Of a stretch of DNA of 64,000 nucleotides, positions 35,604 through 44,821 are shown one piece after another. Made by a program: the position numbers and the translations under genes. How positions within the stretch are numbered: the first letter of the stretch is position 1; every line of letters begins with the position of its first letter. Under the pieces are notes generated by a model. It was not told the origin of the DNA, searched no databases, and was given only the letters and a program-made list of their open reading frames with translations. Origin of the DNA: an uncultured Pelagibacteraceae bacterium. GTDB taxonomy: Bacteria; Pseudomonadota; Alphaproteobacteria; Pelagibacterales; Pelagibacteraceae. Where the stretch lies: the NCBI GenBank assembly GCA_902598125.1, contig CACKAJ010000004.1, forward strand, positions 62,001-126,000. Direction: 5' to 3'.

Positions 35604-36209
35604 CTAATTTTTATCTTTTTTATCCTCATTTTCATTATCTTTAGTGGATTTTTTCTTGCTAACACTTACAAGAGACGGTCTTAACAACCTTTCCCCAAGC
35701 ATGTAGCCAGCCTGTATTTCATGAAGAATTTTGCCTGGTTCTTTTTCATCATCTTCAACTTCAGACATTGCTTGATGAAAATTAGGATCAAACGTCTGAT
35801 TACCAACTTCAATTTTTTTGATTCTATTTTTCTCAAATATTGAAATGAGATCTTTTTCAATAATTGTTAAATTTTCTAAAAATTTATCTAAATCTTTATT
35901 AGTTTTTAGCTTTTCATCATTTTTAATAGCTTCTTTGGCTCTTTGAAGATTATCTAAGGTTGCCAACATTTCTTTAGCAAAATTAAATGAACCGAATTCA
36001 AATGCGTCTTTAATTTCCTTTTCGAAACGTCTTCTTTGATTTTCAATTTCGGCAAGGGATCTTAGTAATTTATCTTCGGACTCCTTTAACTTCTCTTCAA
36101 TTGTTTTCTCTTTTTCGACATTATCATTTGAATGAGACTTTTTATCCTCAGGCTTATCCATCTCTGATTCAATATTTTTAACGTTATCTTCTTTATCTTT
36201 TTCACTCAT
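35604..36209 (-). CDS. grpE: Nucleotide exchange factor GrpE
   Basis: GrpE releases ADP from DnaK. The 201-residue protein begins with a highly charged 40-residue tail, then the long coiled coil (EEKLKESEDKLLRSLAEIENQRRRFEKE), and the beta domain with the conserved FDPNFHQAMSEVE and EIQAGYMLGERLLRPSLVSVSK. It is the first gene of grpE-dnaK-dnaJ on the minus strand, divergent from rdgB across 45 bp that contain a perfect 16-bp palindrome. Confidence 0.97.
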   Translation of the reverse strand: MSEKDKEDNVKNIESEMDKPEDKKSHSNDNVEKEKTIEEKLKESEDKLLRSLAEIENQRRRFEKEIKDAFEFGSFNFAKEMLATLDNLQRAKEAIKNDEKLKTNKDLDKFLENLTIIEKDLISIFEKNRIKKIEVGNQTFDPNFHQAMSEVEDDEKEPGKILHEIQAGYMLGERLLRPSLVSVSKKKSTKDNENEDKKDKN

Positions 36210-36222
36210 TCAATTTGCTATA

Positions 36223-36238
36223 TAGTAAGTACTTACTA
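36223..36238. promoter_or_regulatory. Perfect 16-bp palindrome between grpE and rdgB
   Basis: TAGTAAGTACTTACTA reads identically on both strands. It lies 13 bp upstream of the grpE start and 16 bp upstream of rdgB. An additional TAGTAA-type half-site lies on the minus strand at 36247-36242 (TTACTA on the plus strand). The location over both promoters suggests an operator for a dimeric regulator. It does not match the CIRCE/HrcA element. Confidence 0.5.
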
Positions 36239-36254
36239 AATTACTAGGCTTCAT

Positions 36255-36830
36255 ATGAAAAAAATATTGATTGGTACACATAATAAAGGAAAATTCAGAG
36301 AAATCGCATACCTACTACCAAAAAAATATAAAAAAATTTCGCCATTATCGTTGAAAATTAAAAGTCCAAAAGAAACAGGTAAAACATTTATTTCTAATTC
36401 GAAACTTAAAGTAAAATTTTTTTCAAAATACGTAAACTACCCTGTTATATCTGATGACTCTGGACTATGTATAAGTGTTTTAAAAAATAAACCAGGAATT
36501 TATTCAGCTAGGCTTGCTAAGAAACATGGGAGTTTTTATAAAGCAATGAAATACATTTTAAAAAAAATAAAGAAAGAAAGAAATAGAAAAGCTACCTTTG
36601 TATGCAGTCTCTCTTATAAAGATAAAGTTGGTAAAATAACTTCTGTGGTTGGCAAACTCAAAGGAAATATATCTACTAAGATTTTGGGTAAAAACGGATT
36701 CGGGTATGATCCGATTTTTATACCTTTAAACAAACAAATTTCTTTTGGTCAAATGTCTAAAAATAGAAAAATAAGAATGGATCACAGATATGTGGCATTT
36801 CAAAAATTAAAGAAGAAAATTAAAATTTAA
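36255..36830 (+). CDS. rdgB: RdgB/HAM1-type non-canonical purine NTP pyrophosphatase
   Basis: RdgB hydrolyses dITP, ITP and XTP to keep deaminated purines out of nucleic acids. The N-terminus ILIGTHNKGKFREI carries the (T/S)xNxxK nucleotide-binding motif; VISDDSGLCI and GFGYDPIFIP are catalytic/binding blocks, and the C-terminal RMDHRYVAFQKLKK contains the typical SHR-like segment as DHR. Length is 191 residues. It overlaps the convergent LpoA-like gene by 11 bp. Confidence 0.94.
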   Translation: MKKILIGTHNKGKFREIAYLLPKKYKKISPLSLKIKSPKETGKTFISNSKLKVKFFSKYVNYPVISDDSGLCISVLKNKPGIYSARLAKKHGSFYKAMKYILKKIKKERNRKATFVCSLSYKDKVGKITSVVGKLKGNISTKILGKNGFGYDPIFIPLNKQISFGQMSKNRKIRMDHRYVAFQKLKKKIKI

Positions 36831-37974
36831 TAAACTTTTTATCCTCAGTTTTATAAATATCAAGTTCCTGGGTTAATCTGCCATTTTCAAAACTAAATGT
36901 TCCAATTTTACCTTTTATTTTGTTTTTAAATAAAAAATCATTTACAGATTTAATCTCACCATTTTTCTTCCATACATAATAAATTAAACCCAAAGCATCG
37001 TAAGATAAAATAGTAATTTCATTTGGATAAATTTTAAATTTGTCAAAATATTTATTATTATATTTTCTGAATTCCTTATAATTTACTGAAGGATAATATA
37101 AATTTTTAATTGTGTTCTCGTAAAATATACTTTCATCAAACCATTGATTTATAGTTGTGAATAAAACCTTACTCTGGTTAACATCTGAGTAGACTAATGA
37201 AGTTAGAACACTTTTTAAGTTATTACCGAAGTCTATAATTATTACAGAGTCAAAATTTACATCTCCAAGTGTATAAAGTTGCTCTAATCTTTCTAATTCT
37301 CTAACAGACTGATCATCCTCTTTGTCTTCGAACATTTTTTTTCTCAATTCTAGGTTTCGTTTTCTCTGAGAATAATTTGTCAAAATTTCGATTTCACCAG
37401 TAAGAACCTCTGGATTAGAGCTGTAAGTGAATTTTTTAATATTTTTTAAATTTAAATCATTTATTTTTTCTTCAATTAGTTCAAAATATTCATTTTTTGG
37501 ATACATAATAACTGTTTTCTTCTTCTCTAATTTCTTAATAAATTTTGTTAAAGCATCAAGCTGAGACTCTAAGCTGATACCTATACTTATAATATTAGTT
37601 GAAAATTTAGGATTTATATTTGAAGGTGAAATAAAGATTAAATCATTAAATTTTTTAACTTCATTAAATTCACTATTAGCTATGGGCCCAATTATAATTT
37701 TTGCACCACTTGATTTTATCTCGTTAATAGCTCCATTAAGTTTTTCCTTATTATTAAAACCAGAGTCCCTTGGAATTATAATTACATTTTTATCATCTAT
37801 TTCTTCAAGAGCTAACTGTAGCGAGTATAAAAGAGATTTTCCAACTTCACTGTAGGGACCAGAAAGAGGTGCCAACAAACCCACTTTAAGTGTTTTATTG
37901 TTCTCTTCACTAAATAGATTAGAATTAAATATAAATAGTATATAAAAGATTATAGTAAAAATTTTAAATTTCAT
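36820..37974 (-). CDS. Periplasmic binding-protein-fold protein, LpoA-like (penicillin-binding protein activator family)
   Basis: A 384-residue exported protein: signal peptide KFKIFTIIFYILFIFNSNLFS followed by VGLLAPLSGPYSEVGKSLLY, the Leu/Ile/Val-binding-protein fold. In E. coli lpoA is divergent from rsmI, exactly the arrangement here, which supports the LpoA family. The enteric N-terminal TPR domain and lipobox cysteine are missing, so whether it activates a PBP is unproven. A start at 37974 is chosen at the signal peptide; it leaves a single base between it and the rsmI ATG. Confidence 0.75.
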   Translation of the reverse strand: MKFKIFTIIFYILFIFNSNLFSEENNKTLKVGLLAPLSGPYSEVGKSLLYSLQLALEEIDDKNVIIIPRDSGFNNKEKLNGAINEIKSSGAKIIIGPIANSEFNEVKKFNDLIFISPSNINPKFSTNIISIGISLESQLDALTKFIKKLEKKKTVIMYPKNEYFELIEEKINDLNLKNIKKFTYSSNPEVLTGEIEILTNYSQRKRNLELRKKMFEDKEDDQSVRELERLEQLYTLGDVNFDSVIIIDFGNNLKSVLTSLVYSDVNQSKVLFTTINQWFDESIFYENTIKNLYYPSVNYKEFRKYNNKYFDKFKIYPNEITILSYDALGLIYYVWKKNGEIKSVNDFLFKNKIKGKIGTFSFENGRLTQELDIYKTEDKKFIKF

Positions 37975-37975
37975 A

Positions 37976-38815
37976 ATGAAATTACTTTCAAAACACTTAT
38001 ATATTGTTTCCACACCTATTGGAAACTTAGATGATATCACTTTTAGGGCTTTAGAGACTTTAAAATACTCAGACATAATTCTTTGTGAAGACACTAGACG
38101 ATCGATTAAACTTTTAAGTCATTATAAAATTAAAAAAAAATTAATTTCCTATCACAAATTTAATGAGAGAAAACAACTTTCAAATATCATTGAATATTTT
38201 AAAGAGGGCAAAATTTTGTCATTAATATCTGATGCCGGCACGCCTTTGCTGTCTGATCCTGGTCGATTGTTAGTAAACCAATGTATAGAAAATAATATTC
38301 AAGTGGTTCCAATACCTGGTGTTTCTTCTATTACTTCAGCACTAAGCGTATCGGGTTTTAAAGATCAATTTTTATTTTATGGTTTTTTGCCAAAAAACGA
38401 GAATGAGTTAGTAAAAGTTTTAAATTCTTTATCAAACAATACATATACTTTAGTTTTTTTCATAAATTCAAAAAAAATAAATTTTTACCTAAAAAACTTT
38501 AAAAAATTCTTTTCAGGAAGAAAAATACTTATAGCAAAAGAAATTACAAAAATTCACGAAGCTTTCATAAGAGAAAGTGTAGATAATTTAAAATTATTTA
38601 AAAATTCTCTAAAAGGAGAATTGACGATTGTTATCTCTGATCTCAATATAAAAGTTATAAAATTTGACGAGGAAAAAATTGTGAATAAGATAAAAAAATA
38701 TTTAAAGAAATATACTTTGAAGGATACTGTAAGTTTAATTTTAGAAACTGAAAAAATAAACAAGAAAAAAGTTTATGATTTATGTTTAAAAATCAAAAAT
38801 GAAAAAACTCTTTAG
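37976..38815 (+). CDS. rsmI: 16S rRNA (cytidine1402-2'-O)-methyltransferase RsmI
   Basis: RsmI 2'-O-methylates C1402 in the ribosomal P-site region. YIVSTPIGNLDDITFRAL and LCEDTRRS near the N-terminus, LISDAGTPLLSDPG and VVPIPGVSSITSALSVSG are definitive tetrapyrrole-methylase-fold signatures. Length is 279 residues, with the C-terminal helix-turn region. It is divergent from the LpoA-like gene by one base and overlaps dolP by 17 bp. The yraN gene that often follows rsmI is absent here. Confidence 0.96.
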   Translation: MKLLSKHLYIVSTPIGNLDDITFRALETLKYSDIILCEDTRRSIKLLSHYKIKKKLISYHKFNERKQLSNIIEYFKEGKILSLISDAGTPLLSDPGRLLVNQCIENNIQVVPIPGVSSITSALSVSGFKDQFLFYGFLPKNENELVKVLNSLSNNTYTLVFFINSKKINFYLKNFKKFFSGRKILIAKEITKIHEAFIRESVDNLKLFKNSLKGELTIVISDLNIKVIKFDEEKIVNKIKKYLKKYTLKDTVSLILETEKINKKKVYDLCLKIKNEKTL

Positions 38816-39380
38816 TTTAATATTTGTTTTATGTTTAACAGCATGTTCATCAGCAACACAATTTGGAGCTGGAGTTAATATTACATTTGATCCCAGAACT
38901 ATTGGAATGCAAATTGACGACACAATTATGCAAAAATCTCTGTCTGCAAGATTAGCACTTGTAGACAAAAAATACTTCTTATCTATTCAATCTGAAGTGC
39001 TCGATGGTAGAATTTTTTTATCCGGTAAAGTTGATCAACCAGAGGAAAAAATTAAAATAACCAAAATGGCTTGGGAGACTAAAGGTGTACGTTCAGTCAA
39101 AAATGCCATTACAATAAAAGGACAAAGTAATTTTAAAAATACTGCAAAAGATATTCTTATAACTAGTCAACTGAGAACTGCTTTAATTTTAAATAAAAAG
39201 ACGAAATCAAGAAACTATACTTTAGAAACAGTGAACAAGAATATTTATATTTTTGGTATTGCAATGGATGAGGATGAAAAAAAAGAAGTAATGGAAGAAG
39301 CAAATAAGATTTACGATGTCGAGAAAGTTATTCCATCGATATACCTTGCTTCTGAGTTAAGCAGAACAAAGATTAACTAG
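38799..39380 (+). CDS. dolP: DolP-like outer-membrane lipoprotein with two BON domains
   Basis: A 193-residue lipoprotein (signal peptide ending LCLTACSS, Cys at about residue 16) with two BON domains: LSARLALVDKKYFL...VLDGRIFLSGKV, and LITSQLRTAL...NKNIYIFGIAM. DolP (YraP) is an outer-membrane lipoprotein that binds anionic lipids and supports BAM function. It lies downstream of lpoA/rsmI, as in the enterobacterial lpoA-rsmI-dolP neighbourhood. It overlaps the rsmI end by 17 bp and the convergent maeB by 8 bp. Confidence 0.88.
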   Translation: MKKLFSLIFVLCLTACSSATQFGAGVNITFDPRTIGMQIDDTIMQKSLSARLALVDKKYFLSIQSEVLDGRIFLSGKVDQPEEKIKITKMAWETKGVRSVKNAITIKGQSNFKNTAKDILITSQLRTALILNKKTKSRNYTLETVNKNIYIFGIAMDEDEKKEVMEEANKIYDVEKVIPSIYLASELSRTKIN

Positions 39381-41655
39381 AATAATCTATTACATCAGAG
39401 GAATAGGCTGCTATAGATGCCAAATTTAAAATTTCTGATGTACTTGCTCTTAAAGGTGCAACTTCTATAGGTTGACCCAATCCAATTAATAAAGGTCCAA
39501 TACTTTTACCGCCACCAAAAACTTTCATAAGTTTAGTTGATATCGCTGCACTATGTAATGCTGGCATGATTAATACATTTGCATTACCTACTATTTTTGA
39601 AAATGGATAAATTTCTTTGTATATAGGATTCAAGGCCACATCTGGCTGCATTTCACCATCAAAATTAAAATCAACTTTTTCTTTTTTCAATTTTTCAATA
39701 GCGTCTCTCACATGCCTTGTATTTCTCGATAAAGGTTTTCCAAAAGTCGAATGAGATAAAAAAGCAACTTTTGGTTCAAATCCAAACAATCTTGCTATTC
39801 GCACGCATGATTTTGAAATATTTACTAATCTTTCAGCAGATGGTAGTTCAGTAACATTAGTATCAGCTACCAGTATTGTTTTTCCTTTAGAAACAATCAT
39901 TGTCATTCCAAAAATCTCCTCACCCGGTCTTGCTTCCACAACTTTTTTAAGTTTTTCAATAGAAGCAGCATAATGTCGTATATTTCCAGTTACCATTGCA
40001 TCAGCATCCTTGCAAGCAATCATAGATGAACCCCATGCTATCCTATCATTTCTGACTAGACGATCTACGTCTCTTTCTAGTTGTCCTTCTCTTTGAAGTT
40101 TTGTGTATAAATGTTTAACATATTTTTCTCTCTTTTGTTTATCCGTCGAATTTACTATTTGAATTTTGTAATTTTCATTTAATCCTATTTTTTTTAATTG
40201 CTCTTTAACTCTTTTTTCAGCTCCAATTAATATTGGGATACCCAACCTATTTCTTCCAAATTCGATCGCTGCTTTGAGCATATTCTCATCTTCACCTTCG
40301 GCAAATATTACTCTTTTAGGATTTTTTCTTACTTTTGCATTTATACCTTGCATAATTGACATTGATGGATCTAATCGATTTGATAACTGATCTTTGTAGA
40401 GTTCTATGTCTTCAATTTTTTTTCTAGCAGCTCCACTTTTTATTGCTGCTTGCGCCACTGCAGCAGGTATTACGCTTATTAACCTTGGATCAAATGTCGA
40501 GGGAATAATATAATTTCTCCCATATCTTGGTCGATCTCCACCATATGCTGCAACTACCTCATCTGGAACATTTTCCCGAGCTAATAAAGCTATTGCATTC
40601 GCCGCCGCTACTTTCATTTCTTCGTTAATTGCTTTTGCTCTTACATCAAGCGCCCCTCTAAAAATATACGGAAAGCCAATAAGATTATTCACTTGATTAG
40701 GATAATCAGAGCGACCCGTAGCAATAATTGCGTCATCTCTCACTTCTTGAATTAACTCTGGTTTTATTTCAGGATCTGGATTAGCACATGCGAATATAAT
40801 TGGATTTTTTGACATAGATTTTACCATCTCTTTGTTAACCACATCCTTAGCTGATAAACCAAGAAACACATCAGCGTTTTTCATCGCATCGGAAAGTGTT
40901 CTTAAATTTGTATCTATAGCAAAAGCAGATTTGAATTGATCAATATTTTTTCTCCCTTTGTAAATAACTCCTTTACTATCGCACATTATTATATTTTCAT
41001 TTTTAACTCCTGAGCTTTTAAATAAATTTGCACAAGCTTGAGCTGAGGCACCAGCGCCATTAACTACTATTTTTACATCTGAAATTTTTTTCTTAGAAAT
41101 GTCTAAAGCGTTAATCAAAGCTGCTGTTGTTATAATAGCAGTTCCATGTTGGTCATCATGAAAAACAGGAATATCCAATGTCTCTTTTAATTTTTGTTCT
41201 ATAATAAAGCAATCAGGAGCAGCAATATCCTCAAGATTTATTCCACCAAATGTTCCACTAATATTTTTTATAGTTTCAATAATTGAACTGGTATCGTTAT
41301 TATCAATTTCAATATCGATAGAGTCAATATCAGCAAAGCGTTTGAATAGAACTGATTTACCCTCCATAACAGGTTTAGATGCTAAAGACCCCAGATTTCC
41401 TAAACCCAAAATTGCAGATCCATTACTAATAACTGCAACTAAATTTCCTTTACTAGTGTAATCATATGCAAGTTCTGGATTTTTAGATATTTCTTTTACA
41501 GGTGCTGCCACTCCAGGCGAGTAGGCTAAAGATAAATCTCTTTTAGTTGTAAGTGGTTTTGACGATCCTATCTCAATTTTGCCTGACTTACCTTTTATAT
41601 GAAAATCGAGTGCTTCTTTATCTGAATAGTGATCTATTTCTGTTTTTTTTGGCAT
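39373..41655 (-). CDS. maeB: NADP-dependent malic enzyme with phosphotransacetylase-like domain
   Basis: MaeB oxidatively decarboxylates malate to pyruvate with NADP reduction. The malic-enzyme domain occupies about residues 1-430, with YTSKGNLVAVISNGSAILGLG, VFHDDQHGTAI, and the dinucleotide loop VVNGAGASAQACANL. Residues about 440-760 form a phosphotransacetylase-like domain (GKSIGPLLIGLGQPI near the end) that in this family is regulatory, binding acetyl-CoA, rather than catalytic. Length is 760 residues, a normal size. Confidence 0.95.
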   Translation of the reverse strand: MPKKTEIDHYSDKEALDFHIKGKSGKIEIGSSKPLTTKRDLSLAYSPGVAAPVKEISKNPELAYDYTSKGNLVAVISNGSAILGLGNLGSLASKPVMEGKSVLFKRFADIDSIDIEIDNNDTSSIIETIKNISGTFGGINLEDIAAPDCFIIEQKLKETLDIPVFHDDQHGTAIITTAALINALDISKKKISDVKIVVNGAGASAQACANLFKSSGVKNENIIMCDSKGVIYKGRKNIDQFKSAFAIDTNLRTLSDAMKNADVFLGLSAKDVVNKEMVKSMSKNPIIFACANPDPEIKPELIQEVRDDAIIATGRSDYPNQVNNLIGFPYIFRGALDVRAKAINEEMKVAAANAIALLARENVPDEVVAAYGGDRPRYGRNYIIPSTFDPRLISVIPAAVAQAAIKSGAARKKIEDIELYKDQLSNRLDPSMSIMQGINAKVRKNPKRVIFAEGEDENMLKAAIEFGRNRLGIPILIGAEKRVKEQLKKIGLNENYKIQIVNSTDKQKREKYVKHLYTKLQREGQLERDVDRLVRNDRIAWGSSMIACKDADAMVTGNIRHYAASIEKLKKVVEARPGEEIFGMTMIVSKGKTILVADTNVTELPSAERLVNISKSCVRIARLFGFEPKVAFLSHSTFGKPLSRNTRHVRDAIEKLKKEKVDFNFDGEMQPDVALNPIYKEIYPFSKIVGNANVLIMPALHSAAISTKLMKVFGGGKSIGPLLIGLGQPIEVAPLRASTSEILNLASIAAYSSDVIDYSS

Positions 41656-41723
41656 TTAGTTAAATGAGTATGTAATATAAAAAATGATAATTCACTAAAA
41701 ATTTATGGCCTAATTAAGAATTT

Positions 41724-43250
41724 ATGAACCTATTATCTTCAGTATCAATATTCAGTTTTTTTACGTTAATAAGTAGAATATTAGGTTATCTGCGGGATAT
41801 TTTGATAGCAGTATTTTTAGGAGCATCAATTTTTGCTGATGCTTTTTTTGTTGCATTTAGATTACCAAATACTTTTAGACGATTATTTGCCGAAGGAACA
41901 TTCAATGCAGCTTTTATACCTAGTTACACATCTGCAAAAGTCGAAGATAAAAAAAAGGGTAAAAAGTTTGCTAACGATGTTTTAAGTTCTTTATTTTTAA
42001 TTTTATTGTTTATAGTGACAATAGTAGAAATTTTTACTCCGTACTTAATTTATATTATTGCACCAGGTTTTTCAGAAGATCAAATAAAATTTAATTTAGC
42101 TGTCGAACTTACGAGAATTACATTTCCATTTTTATTATTTATAAGTTTGTCATCTTTTTTTGCCGGCATACTCAATTCTAATAATAAATTTGCAGCTGCT
42201 GCTGCTGCACCTATCATATTAAATATAGTTTTAATTTTAAGTTTAATCTACTCTTACATGCAAGGATTAAATTATGTAAATCAACTTTCTTATGGTGTCA
42301 CTATAGCAGGTATAATCCAACTATCTTTTTTAATCTATGTTACTAAAAAATTTTATAAACCTGCTCTTAGTTTTAGTTTAAAATTTAGCAGTAAAGTAAA
42401 ATTTTTTTTTAAAAAACTAATACCAAGTATTTTATCTTCAGGTGTCACTCAAATTAATATTTTAGTTGGAACAATAATAGCTTCTTTTCAATCGGGTGCA
42501 GTATCCTATCTATATTATGCTGATAGAGTTTATCAAATTAATCTTGCTTTAGCAGGAATAGCTGTTGGAACCGTTTCTTTACCAGTTCTGTCTAAAGCTT
42601 TTAAAATGAAAAATGTTAAAAAAATTTCTGATATACAAAACAAATCTTTTGAACTTTCACTCCTATTTTCTATTCCTGCGAGCTTTGGATTAATTTTTGC
42701 ATCGAGCGAAATAGTTAATGCATTATTTGGATACGGCTCTTTTTCTGTAAATGATGTTGAAATGACATCCGCTGCCTTAAAGTTTTTTGGATATGGAGTT
42801 CCAGCTTTTGCATTAATAAAAATTTTATCAAATTTCTTTTTCGCAAGAGATAATACCAAAACACCTTTTTATATTTCTGTATTCATTGTTTTTTTAAACA
42901 TTTTGATTAGCGTAAGTCTTTTTAACAAAATTGGTTTTATTATTATTCCAATTGCAACATCAATTTCAACTTGGATTGGAGTTTTAATTTATATCTATTT
43001 ATTAAATAGTAAAAAAATTTTACTGTTAAAAAATCAATTAATAGTAAATTTTATTAAGATATTGATTTCAACAATTATTATGGTGTCTATATTAATATTT
43101 TCTTTAAACAGGTTCTCAAATTATTTAGACTATAGCTATAATTATAAAGCAGTTTATCTAATATCAATTGTAGCTTTTGTGGGTATGTTTTATTTATTAT
43201 CATGTTATTTATTAGGAATATTAAAACTTAAAAATTATAAAACAAATTGA
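41724..43250 (+). CDS. murJ: Lipid II flippase MurJ
   Basis: MurJ flips lipid II across the inner membrane for peptidoglycan synthesis. The 508-residue protein has about 14 hydrophobic segments and the MviN hallmarks RILGYLRDILIAVFLG, DAFFVAFRLPNTFRRLFAEG and FNAAFIPSYT in the first 60 residues, plus YYADRVYQINLALAGIAVGT in the middle. It is one base before trpS, in a rightward operon divergent from maeB. Confidence 0.96.
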   Translation: MNLLSSVSIFSFFTLISRILGYLRDILIAVFLGASIFADAFFVAFRLPNTFRRLFAEGTFNAAFIPSYTSAKVEDKKKGKKFANDVLSSLFLILLFIVTIVEIFTPYLIYIIAPGFSEDQIKFNLAVELTRITFPFLLFISLSSFFAGILNSNNKFAAAAAAPIILNIVLILSLIYSYMQGLNYVNQLSYGVTIAGIIQLSFLIYVTKKFYKPALSFSLKFSSKVKFFFKKLIPSILSSGVTQINILVGTIIASFQSGAVSYLYYADRVYQINLALAGIAVGTVSLPVLSKAFKMKNVKKISDIQNKSFELSLLFSIPASFGLIFASSEIVNALFGYGSFSVNDVEMTSAALKFFGYGVPAFALIKILSNFFFARDNTKTPFYISVFIVFLNILISVSLFNKIGFIIIPIATSISTWIGVLIYIYLLNSKKILLLKNQLIVNFIKILISTIIMVSILIFSLNRFSNYLDYSYNYKAVYLISIVAFVGMFYLLSCYLLGILKLKNYKTN

Positions 43251-44255
43251 ATGAGCAATAAAAAATTAGTTTTTTCAGGAGTTCAGCCTACGGGTAATCT
43301 TCATTTAGGAAATTATTTAGGAGCACTAAAAAACTTTGTTTCATTACAAAAAGAGATGGAATGTATTTATTGTGTTGTTGACTTGCATGCTATCACTGTC
43401 TTTCAAGATCCAAAGCATTTACATGATAATGTTTTAGAAACCACAGCGAGTTTTCTTGCTACTGGTTTAGACCCTAATAAAAGTATAATATTTAATCAAT
43501 CTTCAGTCTCTGGTCATGCTGAGCTTGCATGGATTCTAAACTGTGTTTCAAGAATTGGTTGGTTAAATAGAATGACACAATTTAAAGATAAAGCTGGATC
43601 AGATAAAGAAAAGGCTAGTGTTGGACTTTATATTTATCCTAATCTTATGGCTGCAGATATTTTACTTTATAAAGCTACGCATGTTCCAGTTGGAGCTGAT
43701 CAAAAACAACATTTAGAATTATCTCGTGATATAGCTCAGAAATTTAATAAGGATTTTAGTTGCAAAGACTTTTTTCCTTTACCGGAGCCTTTAATACCTA
43801 AAAATATTTCTAGAGTCATGAGTTTGAGAGATGGAAAAAATAAAATGAGTAAATCTGAAGAGTCTGATTATTCAAGAATAAATTTAAGAGATAATGCTGA
43901 TGAAATAAATAAAAAAATTAAAAAAGCAAAGTCAGATTCTGACTCAATACCGGGAGAGATCAAGTCTCTCGAAAAAAAACCGGAGTCTTTAAATCTTATT
44001 ACTATTTACTCTGAACTAACAAAAAGTAGTCTAGAAAAAACAATCTCAGAAATGGCAGGAAAAGAGTATTCATATTTAAAAAAAAAATTAGCTGAAGTTT
44101 TAATTAACGAAATAACTCCTGTCGGAAAAGAAATTCAAAAATTACTTGAAGATAAGTCGCACTTAAAAAATATTTTAAAAAAAGGCACTGAAAAAGCTAG
44201 CAAAATTGCTGAGGAAAACCTTAAGAATATACGTGAAAAAGTGGGCTTGATATAA
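43251..44255 (+). CDS. trpS: Tryptophanyl-tRNA synthetase
   Basis: TrpS charges tRNA-Trp. The class I HIGH-like motif is PTGNLHLGNYLGAL (about residues 12-25), GADQKQHLELSRDIA is the Trp/tRNA region, and KMSKSEESD (near residue 199) is KMSKS. Length is 334 residues, typical of bacterial TrpS. It starts immediately after the murJ stop codon and is 14 bp before the NfuA-like gene. Confidence 0.97.
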   Translation: MSNKKLVFSGVQPTGNLHLGNYLGALKNFVSLQKEMECIYCVVDLHAITVFQDPKHLHDNVLETTASFLATGLDPNKSIIFNQSSVSGHAELAWILNCVSRIGWLNRMTQFKDKAGSDKEKASVGLYIYPNLMAADILLYKATHVPVGADQKQHLELSRDIAQKFNKDFSCKDFFPLPEPLIPKNISRVMSLRDGKNKMSKSEESDYSRINLRDNADEINKKIKKAKSDSDSIPGEIKSLEKKPESLNLITIYSELTKSSLEKTISEMAGKEYSYLKKKLAEVLINEITPVGKEIQKLLEDKSHLKNILKKGTEKASKIAEENLKNIREKVGLI

Positions 44256-44269
44256 TATAAAAAGCTTTA

Positions 44270-44821
44270 ATGATACAAACAGAAACAACACCAAATCCAG
44301 ACTCTTTAAAATTTTTGTCAGATAAAACGATATCTGCTATTGGAACAGAGGAATTTATAAAAGACAGAGATAAAGAGATAGGTATTCCTTTTGTTGAAGA
44401 ATTATTGAACTTCAATGGGGTAGAATTAATTTTGTTATCAGAAAAATTTCTCTCAGTAAAAAAAACTAAAGAAGTCTCATGGAATGAGCTAAAACCCATG
44501 GTGATCTCCCATTTGAATGACTATTTTGAAAAAAATGAAGGCCCAATACTAAGAAAAAGCGAAAAAATTGGGGATAATGGTAATACAGATAATGAAACTG
44601 TGAATAAAATTATTGAAGTTTTAGATACAAAAATACGTCCAGCTGTGGCAAGAGATGGTGGGGATATAAAATTTAAATCTTTTGAAAACGGAGTTGTTAA
44701 AGTTCAATTACAAGGAAGTTGTTCAGGATGTCCAAGTTCGTTAATGACTTTAAAACAAGGGGTTCAAAATCTTTTAAAACATTACGTAAAAGAAGTTAAC
44801 TCAGTTGAGGCTATAAAATGA
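44270..44821 (+). CDS. NfuA/NFU1-type iron-sulfur cluster carrier protein
   Basis: A 183-residue protein with an N-terminal Nfu_N domain (TETTPNPDSLKFL) and a C-terminal NifU-like domain with DGGDIKFKSFENGVV and the cluster-binding CSGCPSS. Such proteins deliver Fe-S clusters to apo-enzymes, and the domain order is that of mitochondrial NFU1 and alphaproteobacterial homologues. The following glucosaminidase gene overlaps its stop by 4 bp, so the two are coupled although unrelated in function. Confidence 0.93.
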   Translation: MIQTETTPNPDSLKFLSDKTISAIGTEEFIKDRDKEIGIPFVEELLNFNGVELILLSEKFLSVKKTKEVSWNELKPMVISHLNDYFEKNEGPILRKSEKIGDNGNTDNETVNKIIEVLDTKIRPAVARDGGDIKFKSFENGVVKVQLQGSCSGCPSSLMTLKQGVQNLLKHYVKEVNSVEAIK

